Shown piece after piece: positions 19,165-27,428 of a stretch of DNA of 64,000 bases. A program made the translations under genes and the position numbers. Source of the stretch: Pseudomonadota bacterium (lineage in GTDB: Bacteria; Pseudomonadota; Gammaproteobacteria; Burkholderiales; Methylophilaceae). How positions within the stretch are numbered: the stretch's first letter is position 1; each line of letters starts with the position of its first letter. Location of the stretch: the NCBI GenBank assembly GCA_029782295.1, contig JAKOVB010000067.1, positions 62,001 to 126,000 on the forward strand, written 5' to 3'. Under the pieces are notes generated by a model, which saw nothing but the letters and a program-made list of their open reading frames with translations, ran no database searches and was not told where the DNA came from.

Positions 19165-19631
19165 CGACACACGCAAGTAAAGAAACGGTCGCTGCGCGCC
19201 TCGCGCAATTGCCCTACCTGCCGATGGAAAACCTCTGGGCGCTCTGGGATCAATATTTCGATCGCCGCCCTGGCCATCATCACCGCACCTGGCTGGAAAG
19301 CCGGCTGGCATACAAGATCCAGGAAGAGGCCTTCGGCGCGATGTCGCAATCGCTGAAGCGCCGTCTGGAAAAAATCGGTGAAACCGGCGAGGTACCCAAC
19401 CAGAAGCGCAGAGCAGAAAACCAGCTCGCACCGGGCGCCACCCTGATCCGCGAGCACAACGGGATTGCCCATCAGGTCAAAGTCCTGGATGACGGGCGTT
19501 TCGAATACCAGGCCCGCGCCTACAAGAGCTTGTCCGGGGTGGCCAAGGCCATCACCGGCACCGCCTGGTCGGGACCGGCATTCTTCGGGCTGCGCCAACC
19601 CGCGCCCAAGCGTCAGGGGGCATTGGCATGA
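19161..19631 (+). CDS. DUF2924 family protein
   Basis: A 156-residue protein of the DUF2924 type. It has LPMENLWALWDQYFDRRPGHH near the N terminus, LESRLAYKIQEEAFG, and the C-terminal FEYQARAYKSLSGVAKAITGTAWSGPAFFGL, which resembles a small DNA-binding RAMA-like module. DUF2924 genes are commonly found immediately before large serine recombinases, as here (four-base overlap). It may assist recombination or its direction; this is inference from linkage. Confidence 0.8.
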   Translation: MTTHASKETVAARLAQLPYLPMENLWALWDQYFDRRPGHHHRTWLESRLAYKIQEEAFGAMSQSLKRRLEKIGETGEVPNQKRRAENQLAPGATLIREHNGIAHQVKVLDDGRFEYQARAYKSLSGVAKAITGTAWSGPAFFGLRQPAPKRQGALA

Positions 19632-21076
19632 GAAGACCTGTCCCTCACTCCAATACGCAAACGCCTGCCACTACCCCCAAGCGGCGCTGTGCGGTCTACA
19701 CCCGAAAGTCCACCGATGAAGGCCTGGACATGGAATACAACAGCCTGGAGGCGCAGCGTGATGCGGGGCTTGCCTACATTGCCAGCCAGCGCCATGAAGG
19801 CTGGATCGCTGTGGCCGATGGTTATGACGATGGCGGCTTCTCGGGTGGCAATATGGAGCGGCCCGCGCTGCGCCGATTGATGGACGATATCGAGGACGGA
19901 AAGATCGACATCGTCGTGGTCTACAAAATCGACCGCCTCACGCGCAGCCTGCCAGACTTCGCGCGACTGGTGGAAGTCTTTGATCGGCACGGAGTCTCGT
20001 TCGTGTCTGTGACCCAACAGTTCAACACCACGACGTCGATGGGACGCCTGACGCTCAACATCCTGCTGTCTTTTGCCCAGTTTGAGCGCGAGGTCACCGG
20101 CGAGCGCATCCGCGACAAGATTGCCGCCAGCAAGGCCAAGGGGATGTGGATGGGCGGCGTGCCTCCCTTGGGCTATGACGTCAAGGATCGCAAGCTGGTC
20201 GTCAACGAAAGGGAGGCGGTACTGGTACGCGAGATCTTCAACCGTTACGCAGAGCATGGATCGGCCGCGCGTCTGGTGCGCGAACTCCAGCTTGAAGGCC
20301 ACACCACCAAGTCCTGGGAAACCCAGACCGGGAAGTTCCACCACGGTCGGATCATTGATCAGCAGTACCTGTTCAAGCTGCTGCGCAATCGCCTGTACCT
20401 GGGTGAGATCACGCACAAGGGCGAGGTTTTCAAAGGCCAACACCAGCCCATCATCTCGGCGGCGCAATGGGAGGCGGTCGACGCCATCATTGCGCAACGC
20501 AAGCGCAGCACGACCCGTGACCGGTACAACGAGACGCCGGCGCTGCTGGCGGGATTCCTCTATGCTCCCGACGGCCAGCGCATGCTGCCTACCTACACGC
20601 AGAAGAAAAACGGCAAGCGGTACCACTACTACGTCCCCTACCTGGAAAAGCGCCAGACCGCTGGTGCATCACGCATCCCTGGCCAGCGCAGCATGGGGCC
20701 CATGCCGGCCGCTGAAATCGAATCAGCTGTGCTGATGCAGGTCCTGCGCGTGTTGCAGGAGCCCGAGATGATCATCGGCGTGTGGCGCGAAGTGCTGGCA
20801 ATGCAGGAGCAACCCGGGCTCGATGAAGCCATGATCGTGGTGGCCATGCGCCGTATCGGTGACATCTGGGCGCAGATGTTCCCGGTGGAGCAGCACCGCA
20901 TCATGCGGCTGCTGATCGAGCGTGTGCAACTGCACCCGAATGGCCTCGACATTGTCTGGCGTGAAGACGGATGGCACCGATTCCGGCGTGAACTGGCCCA
21001 GCACCCCTTTGTGGTGGAGCAGAAAGATGCGCCCGCCATGGGGCGCCTCGGCCATGATGAAGAGGTGATGGCATGA
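19628..21076 (+). CDS. Large serine recombinase (probable prophage integrase)
   Basis: A 482-residue site-specific recombinase. The N-terminal resolvase domain has the catalytic Ser in YTRKS (S28), SLEAQRDA, and DRLTRSLPDF with conserved Arg residues. A recombinase domain (about 180-300) and a C-terminal DNA-contact region follow. The usual Cys4 zinc ribbon is reduced to a Cys-free LYAPDGQRMLPTY stretch, as in the DUF2924-linked subgroup. No tyrosine integrase is present in the window, so this is the only candidate for integration and excision. Confidence 0.93.
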   Translation: MRRPVPHSNTQTPATTPKRRCAVYTRKSTDEGLDMEYNSLEAQRDAGLAYIASQRHEGWIAVADGYDDGGFSGGNMERPALRRLMDDIEDGKIDIVVVYKIDRLTRSLPDFARLVEVFDRHGVSFVSVTQQFNTTTSMGRLTLNILLSFAQFEREVTGERIRDKIAASKAKGMWMGGVPPLGYDVKDRKLVVNEREAVLVREIFNRYAEHGSAARLVRELQLEGHTTKSWETQTGKFHHGRIIDQQYLFKLLRNRLYLGEITHKGEVFKGQHQPIISAAQWEAVDAIIAQRKRSTTRDRYNETPALLAGFLYAPDGQRMLPTYTQKKNGKRYHYYVPYLEKRQTAGASRIPGQRSMGPMPAAEIESAVLMQVLRVLQEPEMIIGVWREVLAMQEQPGLDEAMIVVAMRRIGDIWAQMFPVEQHRIMRLLIERVQLHPNGLDIVWREDGWHRFRRELAQHPFVVEQKDAPAMGRLGHDEEVMA

Positions 21077-21540
21077 GCCAATCCATCCCGCAACGTTGCA
21101 AGATTGAGATATCCGTATCGGGTCCGTCGCGTGAATACCAGAGCCAGGGCTCGGCGGTGACCTTCGTCCCCCTGACCATCAAGCGTCGTCACACCCGCAA
21201 ACTGCTGATTGCGCCGCCTGGCCAGGAAGATGCCAAGGTCCGCTCATCATTTGACCTGCCCATGATCCGAACGATCGGCAAGGCTTTCTACTGGCAAAAG
21301 CTGCTCGACAGCGGTGAGGTCGCCAATGCCACCGAACTGGCGCGGCAATTGAAGCTGGAGCCAGGCTGGGTCGCCGAGGTGCTGCGGCTCACGCGCCTCG
21401 CCCCCGACATCGTGCAGGCCATTCTGGATGGGCGGCAGCCGCGCCACCTCAATCTTCACGCGATCCGGGGCCGGCAGGCGGACGTGCCTGTGGACTGGGA
21501 GGAGCAGCGACGGTTGCTGGGGTTTCGGCCGATGGCCTGA
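21073..21540 (+). CDS. HTH protein linked to serine recombinase
   Basis: A 155-residue protein overlapping the recombinase by four bases. The centre (about residues 84-120: NATELARQLKLEPGWVAEVLRLTRLAPDIVQAI) has the pattern of a ParB/KorB-like helix-turn-helix, and DGRQPRHLNL follows. It may bind the att region as an accessory or directionality factor. No enzyme motif is seen. A strong terminator follows at 21586, so the cassette ends here. Confidence 0.7.
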   Translation: MSQSIPQRCKIEISVSGPSREYQSQGSAVTFVPLTIKRRHTRKLLIAPPGQEDAKVRSSFDLPMIRTIGKAFYWQKLLDSGEVANATELARQLKLEPGWVAEVLRLTRLAPDIVQAILDGRQPRHLNLHAIRGRQADVPVDWEEQRRLLGFRPMA

Positions 21541-21585
21541 TCGCGGCAGAAACAGGTTCTCTTCACCTTCGGCTCCTCATCTGTC

Positions 21586-21613
21586 CGCCTGCGCCCACTG
21601 CAGGCGTTTTTTT
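21586..21613 (+). terminator. Rho-independent terminator after the recombinase cassette
   Basis: A 7-bp stem (CGCCTGC/GCAGGCG) with a 7-base loop is followed by seven T residues, 45 bases after the stop at 21540. It separates the integration cassette from the replication genes. Confidence 0.9.
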
Positions 21614-21745
21614 CATCTGGATGCTGGCACGGGCAGCAATTGCCCGATCTGCCCACCCTTTGCGTCCACCTTGCCCACCGGTTTGCCCACCCCCTGAATC
21701 CCAAACTGCACTCACGTTTTCGCAATCACCTGAAAGGAGATCAAC

Positions 21746-21958
21746 GTGAGTGTCAAACACCTGAATCAGCGCCAACTGGCTGAGCGCTGGAATGTCGCGG
21801 AGGCCACGCTCGAGCGCTGGCGATCCGCCGGTATCGGGCCTGTGTACCTGAAATTGCAAGGCCGCGTCCTCTACCGCGTCGAGGACATCGAAGAGTACGA
21901 GGCGAGGAGTCTGCACAGCAGCACGTCGTCGCGCGTGATGGCAGGAGGTGTTGCATGA
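21746..21958 (+). CDS. Small HTH protein (excisionase/AlpA-MerR type)
   Basis: A 70-residue protein made almost wholly of a winged HTH: LNQRQLAERWNVAEATLERWRSAGIGPVYLKLQGRVLYRVEDIEEYE. This is the helix_turn_helix_17/excisionase pattern. Start GTG 21746 has AAAGGAGA upstream. It heads the replication operon and overlaps the next gene by four bases (ATGA). It could be an early regulator or the excision factor of the serine recombinase. Confidence 0.85.
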   Translation: MSVKHLNQRQLAERWNVAEATLERWRSAGIGPVYLKLQGRVLYRVEDIEEYEARSLHSSTSSRVMAGGVA

Positions 21959-22437
21959 GCCAACGCCATCTACCCCCTTCACACGAGGATTTGCTGTCCA
22001 TCCCGGCGACCGAATTGGCCGCATTCGATGCCCGCAGCCTGTTCCAGTTGAAGACGCTGGCCGCCGACCGTCTGGCCACTGCCAAGGCTGAAGTCGATCA
22101 CATCGAACACGCCCTGAACTTGAAGTATGCCGAGCGCGCTAAGCATCTGCGCATGGTCGCAGGCAAAGACAGCGGTGTGGTGCATTTCGACGATGGCGAG
22201 GTGCGCATCACGGCCGACCTGCCTAAGAAAGTCGAATGGGATCAGGCGCTGCTGGCCAACCTGGATGCGCGCATTGCCGCCAACGGCGACAACCCCCGCG
22301 AATTTATCGACGTCAGTTATCGCGTCTCAGAGACCAAGTTCTCCGCCTGGGCCAGTGCCCTGCGCGAGCAATTCATCCCCGCGCGAACCGTGAAGGTGGG
22401 CAAGCCCAGCTTCCGTCTCGCCCTGCTTTCGGAGTAA
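21955..22437 (+). CDS. Unknown phage early protein
   Basis: A 160-residue protein without a recognised catalytic motif. The N-terminal half is helical and likely a coiled coil (RSLFQLKTLAADRLATAKAEVDHIEHALNLKYAERAK). The C-terminal half is beta-rich with DDGEVRITADLPKKVEWDQ. Genes of this type occur near RecA-like ATPases in betaproteobacterial prophages; a helper role in recombination is inferred from position only. Confidence 0.75.
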   Translation: MSQRHLPPSHEDLLSIPATELAAFDARSLFQLKTLAADRLATAKAEVDHIEHALNLKYAERAKHLRMVAGKDSGVVHFDDGEVRITADLPKKVEWDQALLANLDARIAANGDNPREFIDVSYRVSETKFSAWASALREQFIPARTVKVGKPSFRLALLSE

Positions 22438-22442
22438 TCACC

Positions 22443-22727
22443 ATGTTCAAAAACCTCATCGAATCCCTGCGCAAAAAAACCTTGTCCCTGTCGGACCTGC
22501 CGGAAACCATCCGCGTCCCGGGTCACGCCGGGCAGACCGACATCGACCGCCTTCCCCTCGATCAGGCATCCGTCGATGACCTGGCCTTCGCTATCCAGGG
22601 CCTGGAAGCCCGCTCGTCTGAGATCTCCTGCCAGTTGCATTCCCTGCGCCGCCTGCACGACCTGGCCCGCGCCCGGGGTGCGCTCGGCACGGACAAGGTC
22701 ATCGAGATCTTTGGTGGGGAGGTCTGA
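22443..22727 (+). CDS. Unknown small phage early protein
   Basis: A 94-residue protein beginning MFKNLIESLRKKTLSLSDLP. The C-terminal half is strongly helical (LAFAIQGLEARSSEISCQLHSLRRLHDLARARG). It is five bases after the preceding gene and one base before the Sak4-like gene, so it is in the same operon. No function can be assigned. Confidence 0.7.
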   Translation: MFKNLIESLRKKTLSLSDLPETIRVPGHAGQTDIDRLPLDQASVDDLAFAIQGLEARSSEISCQLHSLRRLHDLARARGALGTDKVIEIFGGEV

Positions 22728-22728
22728 C

Positions 22729-23532
22729 ATGAGCTTTCCCTTCATCACCGCCGAGCAGCGCCTCGCAGAAAAGCGTGGCTCCAAGGGCGTCATTCTTGGG
22801 CCCTCGGGTGTGGGCAAAACCACGCTGCTCAAAACCGCCGATGCGGCCCGCACCCTGTTCATTGACCTGGAGGCCGGCGATCTGGCCGTGCTGGATTGGC
22901 CTGGTGACAGCGTGCGTCCGCGCACCTGGCAGGAATGCCGCGATCTGGCCTGCTACATCGGTGGCCCGAATCCCGCGCTGCGCGACGACCAGTCCTACAG
23001 CCAGGCGCATTATGACCAAGTGTGTGCCCTGTATGGCGATCCCGCCATGCTGGCCAAGTACTCGCTGATCTTTGTGGACTCGATCACGGTTGCGGGGCGG
23101 CTGTGTCTGCAGTGGGCCAAGGGGCAGCCGCAGGCCTTCTCCGAAAAAACCGGCAAGCCCGACACGCGTGGTGCTTATGGCCTGCATGCCAGCGAACTGG
23201 TCGGGTGGCTCACCCAGTTGCAGCATGTCCGTGACAAGGACATCTGGCTGGTCGGGATCCTCGACGAAAAGCTCGATGACTTCAACCGCAAGGTGTTCAG
23301 CCCTCAGATCGAAGGCTCCAAAGCCGCGCTGGAACTGCCCGGCATTGTCGATCAGGTCATCTCGATGGTGGTGCTCAAGTCGGATGACGGCACCCCTTAT
23401 CGCGCCTTCGTCTGCCAGCACATCAACCCCTGGGGCTACCCCGCCAAAGACCGTTCCGGACGACTGGAAGTCGTCGAGGAGCCGCATCTGGGCCGCCTCA
23501 TTTCCAAGATCACTGCGCCGCGCGCGCAATAA
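22729..23532 (+). CDS. RecA-fold ATPase, Sak4-like phage recombination protein
   Basis: A 267-residue ATPase with Walker A GPSGVGKTT at 24-32 and Walker B LIFVDS at 113-118. The single-domain RecA core with a preceding short N terminus fits the Sak4/phage nucleotide-binding group (AAA_24), which helps single-strand annealing together with a phage SSB. ATG 22729 overlaps nothing and follows the previous stop by one base. The candidate SSB partner is the next gene. Confidence 0.85.
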   Translation: MSFPFITAEQRLAEKRGSKGVILGPSGVGKTTLLKTADAARTLFIDLEAGDLAVLDWPGDSVRPRTWQECRDLACYIGGPNPALRDDQSYSQAHYDQVCALYGDPAMLAKYSLIFVDSITVAGRLCLQWAKGQPQAFSEKTGKPDTRGAYGLHASELVGWLTQLQHVRDKDIWLVGILDEKLDDFNRKVFSPQIEGSKAALELPGIVDQVISMVVLKSDDGTPYRAFVCQHINPWGYPAKDRSGRLEVVEEPHLGRLISKITAPRAQ

Positions 23533-23546
23533 GCAGGAGAGTATTC

Positions 23547-24167
23547 ATGAACAGCTACAGCAACAACGCCGCCTGGAATGACTTCAACGATGCCGAAGAC
23601 CAGCGCGAGTACGCCCTGATCCCACCCAAAACCCTGGCCAAGGTCATCATGGCCATTCGCCCGGGTGGGTATGACGATCCAAGCCAAGGCTGGACTGGCG
23701 GTTACGCGACCCGTTCCGACAAGACCGGTGCGATCTATCTCAACGCCAAGTTCACCATTCTGGAAGGACCGTTTGCCAAACGCGTGGTGTTCGGGCTGAT
23801 TGGCCTGTCCAGTCCCAAGGGCCCGGAGTGGACCCATATCGGACGCAGCTTCCTGCGCGCCATTCTGAACTCGGCACGAGGCATCCATCCGGCAGACAAC
23901 TCGCCACAGGCGCAGAGTGCGCGCCGCATCAAGGGCTTTGCCGATCTGGATGGTGTGGAGTTTGTCGCACGCATTGATGTCGAGAAGGATCAGAACGGCG
24001 ACGACAAGAACGTGATCAAGGCCGCCATTCAGCCGGATCAAAAAGAGTATGCCGTGCTGATGGGGCAGCCGATGCGCACCCCAAGCCAAGCGCCTTCGGC
24101 TCCCACCGGTACGCCCCCTATGACATCGGCGCCAGCCGTGCCCACCCGCCCAGCTTGGGCGCAATAA
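23547..24167 (+). CDS. Unknown phage protein, candidate single-strand DNA-binding protein
   Basis: A 206-residue protein. Residues 20-150 look like a beta-rich fold (AIYLNAKFTILEGPFAKRVVFGLIGL, GVEFVARIDVEKDQNGDDKNVIKAAI). The last 45 residues are a Pro/Ala/Thr-rich flexible tail. An ordered domain plus disordered tail, and position right after a Sak4-like ATPase, are typical of phage SSBs and similar to DUF669-type proteins. GCAGGAGAG precedes the start. Assignment rests on context. Confidence 0.7.
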   Translation: MNSYSNNAAWNDFNDAEDQREYALIPPKTLAKVIMAIRPGGYDDPSQGWTGGYATRSDKTGAIYLNAKFTILEGPFAKRVVFGLIGLSSPKGPEWTHIGRSFLRAILNSARGIHPADNSPQAQSARRIKGFADLDGVEFVARIDVEKDQNGDDKNVIKAAIQPDQKEYAVLMGQPMRTPSQAPSAPTGTPPMTSAPAVPTRPAWAQ

Positions 24168-24179
24168 GGAGGTCTACCC

Positions 24180-25862
24180 ATGATGCTGCGTCCTCGGCAG
24201 CGGGAATTCGTCACCCGCTGCGTCACGGCCCTGAAAGCCCATGGCAACACCCTCGGCGTGGCGCCGACCGGTGCAGGCAAGACGATCTGCCTGTCCGGCA
24301 CCGCCGGGGAGTTTCTTCAACATCCGGACGCCAAGGCCTGTATCTTGGCGCACCGCGACGAATTGACCGCGCAAAACCGGACCAAGTTTGGCCGCGTCAA
24401 TCCGCACGTCAGCACCTCGGTCTTCGATGCCCACCAGAAATCGTGGTCGGGTCAGGCCACCTTTGCCATGGTGCAAACGTTGGCACGCAACCTGGAGCAG
24501 ATGCCCACGCTGGACATGCTGGTGATCGACGAGGCTCACCACTGCGCGGCGCCCACCTACCGACAGATCATCGACTCGGTCTTGGCCAAGAACCCGCATG
24601 CGCTGATTTACGGCGTGACTGCTACGCCCAATCGCGGGGATGGCAAGGGCCTGCGTGAGGTGTTCTCCAATGTCGCAGACCAGATCAGGTTGGGCGAGCT
24701 GATCCGCTCTGGGCATTTGGTGCCACCACGCACCTTCGTGGTCGATGTCGGAACGCGTGACGCACTCGACGGCGTGCGCAAACTGACCGACGACTACGAC
24801 ATGAATGCCGTGGCGTCGATCATGAACACCACGCCTGTCAATGCGGCGGTGGTCCAGCATTGGCAGGCGCATGCCGCCCGTCGCAAGACCATTGCCTTTG
24901 CCGCCACCGTCGATCACGCCTATGCGGTTTGCCATGCATTCATTGCAGCAGGGGTGAAGGCCGCCGTGGTTCATGGCGAGATGACCCCTGCAGAACGTCA
25001 GTCCACGCTGAGGTCCTATGAATCCGGCGATGTAACGGTGCTGGTCAATGTCGCCGTGCTCACAGAAGGGTACGACTACACGCCCACCTCCTGCATCGTG
25101 CTGCTGCGCCCCAGCTCCTACAAGTCCACGTTGATCCAGATGGTCGGACGCGGCCTGCGCGTGGTCGACCCTGCCGAGCACCCTGGCGTCATCAAGACCG
25201 ATTGCGTGGTGCTGGACTTTGGCACCGCCTCTCTGCGCCACGGCAGTCTGGAGCAGGAAGTCGATCTGGATGGTTTTGCCGGTGATGGCGAGGCGCCGAC
25301 CAAGCGCTGCCCGCAGTGCGATGCAGAAGTGCCGATGGCCAGTCGCGAGTGTCCGCTCTGTGGCCATAGCTTTGCCAAGGCGATCGAGGAGGCGCGTCAC
25401 CAAATCAGCGATTTCGTGATGACCGAAATCGATCTGCTCAAGCGCTCCAACTTCGCCTGGTGCGACCTTTTCGGCGACGACTGCGCGCTGCTGGCCACCG
25501 GTTTCAAAGCCTGGGCGGGTGTCTTCTTCCTGGGTGGGCGTTGGTACGCGGTGGGTGGTGCCGAAAAGTTGTCTCCTCGCTTGTTGGGTGCAGGGGAGCG
25601 CACGGTGTGTTTGGCCCAGGCCAATGACTGGCTCAACGACCAGGAAGTTGACGATGCCGCTCACAAGACCCGTCGCTGGTTGCAGGAGTCGCCCACACCT
25701 GGGCAACTGCGTTACCTGCCTGCGCCGCTGCGCGCGGATTTCAGCCTGACCCGCTATCAGGTCTCAGCGCTGTTGACATTCCAGTTCAACAAGGCGGCCA
25801 TTCAGCGCCTGGTTACCGCAGCCAACGATGCGGTGATGGCCGAGTTTCGGGAGGCTGCGTGA
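24180..25862 (+). CDS. Superfamily 2 DEAD/DEAH helicase with internal zinc ribbon
   Basis: A 560-residue helicase. Motif I is APTGAGKT (28-35), motif II DEAH near residue 117, motif III TATP near 150, and motif VI QMVGRGLR near residue 320. After the helicase core lies a Cys4 zinc ribbon (CPQCDAEV...CPLCGHSF, from about residue 377). A C-terminal domain of about 150 residues follows. This is the phage replicative/recombinational helicase type. AGGAGG lies upstream. ATG 24180 and ATG 24183 are both possible starts. Confidence 0.92.
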   Translation: MMLRPRQREFVTRCVTALKAHGNTLGVAPTGAGKTICLSGTAGEFLQHPDAKACILAHRDELTAQNRTKFGRVNPHVSTSVFDAHQKSWSGQATFAMVQTLARNLEQMPTLDMLVIDEAHHCAAPTYRQIIDSVLAKNPHALIYGVTATPNRGDGKGLREVFSNVADQIRLGELIRSGHLVPPRTFVVDVGTRDALDGVRKLTDDYDMNAVASIMNTTPVNAAVVQHWQAHAARRKTIAFAATVDHAYAVCHAFIAAGVKAAVVHGEMTPAERQSTLRSYESGDVTVLVNVAVLTEGYDYTPTSCIVLLRPSSYKSTLIQMVGRGLRVVDPAEHPGVIKTDCVVLDFGTASLRHGSLEQEVDLDGFAGDGEAPTKRCPQCDAEVPMASRECPLCGHSFAKAIEEARHQISDFVMTEIDLLKRSNFAWCDLFGDDCALLATGFKAWAGVFFLGGRWYAVGGAEKLSPRLLGAGERTVCLAQANDWLNDQEVDDAAHKTRRWLQESPTPGQLRYLPAPLRADFSLTRYQVSALLTFQFNKAAIQRLVTAANDAVMAEFREAA

Positions 25863-26305
25863 GATGTGCTGTGTGCGCCCGTCAAGCAAAAGGCCTGGGG
25901 TATTTCAACCCACGCTTACGGCGTTCCGACCCCCGCCGCAACAACGACCGTTGGGTGTTCTGCTCCATGCGGTGCCAGAACGCCTTCTCCCGACTGATGG
26001 ATCGCCTGACCTCGTTTCAGGAGGATGCCGTGATTGATCCCAGCGACATGGAGATCGCCGCCATGCAATCGGCACTGGCTCCCTTGGGTGAGTACGTCGC
26101 CTCCATCGGCATGGATCGCCCTTTAGCCGACTACGGCAAGGATGAAGTCCTGCATCTGGTGGAGGTCGTGATCGACGCCTATCAGGCCCACATGCTGGCA
26201 GAGCACGAACGCATGGTCGAGCGCGACCGCACTTTCTTTGAACAACTCGCCAGCCGCAAGGCCACTGCCGGCACGGGTGGCGACCACCACAGGATTCCAT
26301 TTTGA
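25859..26305 (+). CDS. DUF6511-like zinc-finger protein
   Basis: A 148-residue protein with an N-terminal treble-clef-like zinc site: CAVC (residues 3-6) paired with FCSMRC about 30 residues on. The rest is helical with an acidic character. It overlaps the helicase by four bases and the nuclease by four bases, so the three are co-translated. The family name is from memory. A DNA-binding accessory role is inferred from the finger and neighbours. Confidence 0.75.
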   Translation: MRCAVCARQAKGLGYFNPRLRRSDPRRNNDRWVFCSMRCQNAFSRLMDRLTSFQEDAVIDPSDMEIAAMQSALAPLGEYVASIGMDRPLADYGKDEVLHLVEVVIDAYQAHMLAEHERMVERDRTFFEQLASRKATAGTGGDHHRIPF

Positions 26306-27087
26306 TGATCGACCTGAACCATCAACCCAAATTTCATGAGCAGGTGTCCATGCTGCTGGATGCTGCCCTGCAAGCCGAGCGCAGCCATCAGGCCCGCCGG
26401 CGCTATCTGGGCGCCTCACGCCTCGGTGTGCCCTGCGAGCGCGCCCTGCAATACGAGTATGTCGATGCGCCGGTAGACGACGGTTCCGACTTGCCTGGTC
26501 GCACGCTGCGGATCTTTGAAGTCGGTCATGTCATGGAGGACCTGGCCATTCGCTGGCTGCGTCTTGCCGGGTTCGACCTCTACACCCGCAAGCAGGACGG
26601 CGAGCAATTTGGCTTCTCCGTCGCGGGTGGCCGCATCCAGGGGCATGTCGACGGTGTGATTGCCGGCGCTCCTGTCGAACTCGGCTTGTCGTTTCCCATG
26701 CTCTGGGAGTGCAAGACCATGAACGACAAGAACTGGCGCGACACCGCCAAAAAGGGCGTGACCGTGACCAAGCCGATCTATGCCGCGCAAATGGCGATCT
26801 ACCAAGCCTACATGGAGCCGAGCATTCCTGGTATTGCCTCCCAGCCTGCGTTGTTCACCGCCATCAACAAGGACACCCAAGAGATTTGGCTGGAACTGGT
26901 GCCGTTTGATGTTGCACTGGCCCAGCGCATGTCCGATCGCGCCGTCAAGGTCATCCAGGCCACCGAAGCCGGTGAATTGCTGCCGCGCGTGGCCAATGAA
27001 CCCAGCTACTACGAGTGCAAATTCTGTTCATGGGCACGTAGGTGTTGGCGCGAGCAGGGTGTGAGCGCATCGGGGGTGCAGTCATGA
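26302..27087 (+). CDS. PD-(D/E)XK nuclease with Cas4/AddB-type Fe-S cysteines
   Basis: A 261-residue nuclease of the RecB/Cas4 type. Catalytic residues are E79 (GHVMEDLA), D117 (GHVDG), and E136/K138 (WECKTM). A QAAQ-like Gln/Tyr motif follows in YAAQMAIYQAY. C45 together with C239, C242 and C248 (YECKFCSWARRC) has the spacing of the four cysteines that hold a 4Fe-4S cluster in Cas4, AddB and Dna2. With the Sak4-like ATPase and helicase it forms a phage recombination set, probably as a 5' or 3' exonuclease. No CRISPR array or cas gene lies nearby. Confidence 0.88.
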   Translation: MMIDLNHQPKFHEQVSMLLDAALQAERSHQARRRYLGASRLGVPCERALQYEYVDAPVDDGSDLPGRTLRIFEVGHVMEDLAIRWLRLAGFDLYTRKQDGEQFGFSVAGGRIQGHVDGVIAGAPVELGLSFPMLWECKTMNDKNWRDTAKKGVTVTKPIYAAQMAIYQAYMEPSIPGIASQPALFTAINKDTQEIWLELVPFDVALAQRMSDRAVKVIQATEAGELLPRVANEPSYYECKFCSWARRCWREQGVSASGVQS

Positions 27088-27428
27088 ATGCGCGTCTTCC
27101 TCAACCCGTCATCGAGGCATTGACGGTGACCGCCCGTCGCCAGAGACCCTTGATCGGTGCATCCCTGCTGGAGCGTCTGCTGCTGCGCCATGTGGCTGTG
27201 GTGTGTCCGGAGTCGCGACTGGTCGTAGCTGTCATCAAACAGGCGTTCATTGACCTGTGCTCGCCCTCGAAACATCTGCGCACTGAGGCCAGACGTTTCT
27301 TTCGAGACGGGCGCCTGGAGCTGTGGTGCGACCAGGTCGGTCTGTCCCCCGACTTCATGCGAGAGATCGCGACCAAGGCGGGCTACTTGAATCCGGCAGA
27401 CACCGACGAAGGAGGTGTCCATGCTTGA
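27084..27428 (+). CDS. Unknown small phage replication-block protein
   Basis: A 114-residue basic, mostly helical protein. ATG 27084 overlaps the previous stop (ATGA), and the C terminus overlaps the primase start by eight bases, so it is translated between nuclease and primase. The stretch AVIKQAFIDLCSPSKHLRTEARRFFRDGRLELWCDQVGLSPDFMREIA resembles a short HTH-like domain. Function unknown. Confidence 0.72.
   Translation: MNARLPQPVIEALTVTARRQRPLIGASLLERLLLRHVAVVCPESRLVVAVIKQAFIDLCSPSKHLRTEARRFFRDGRLELWCDQVGLSPDFMREIATKAGYLNPADTDEGGVHA

Noticed and set aside
26302-27087. CRISPR adaptation gene cas4
   Set aside because: The Fe-S nuclease lies in a phage replication operon without cas1, cas2 or an array.
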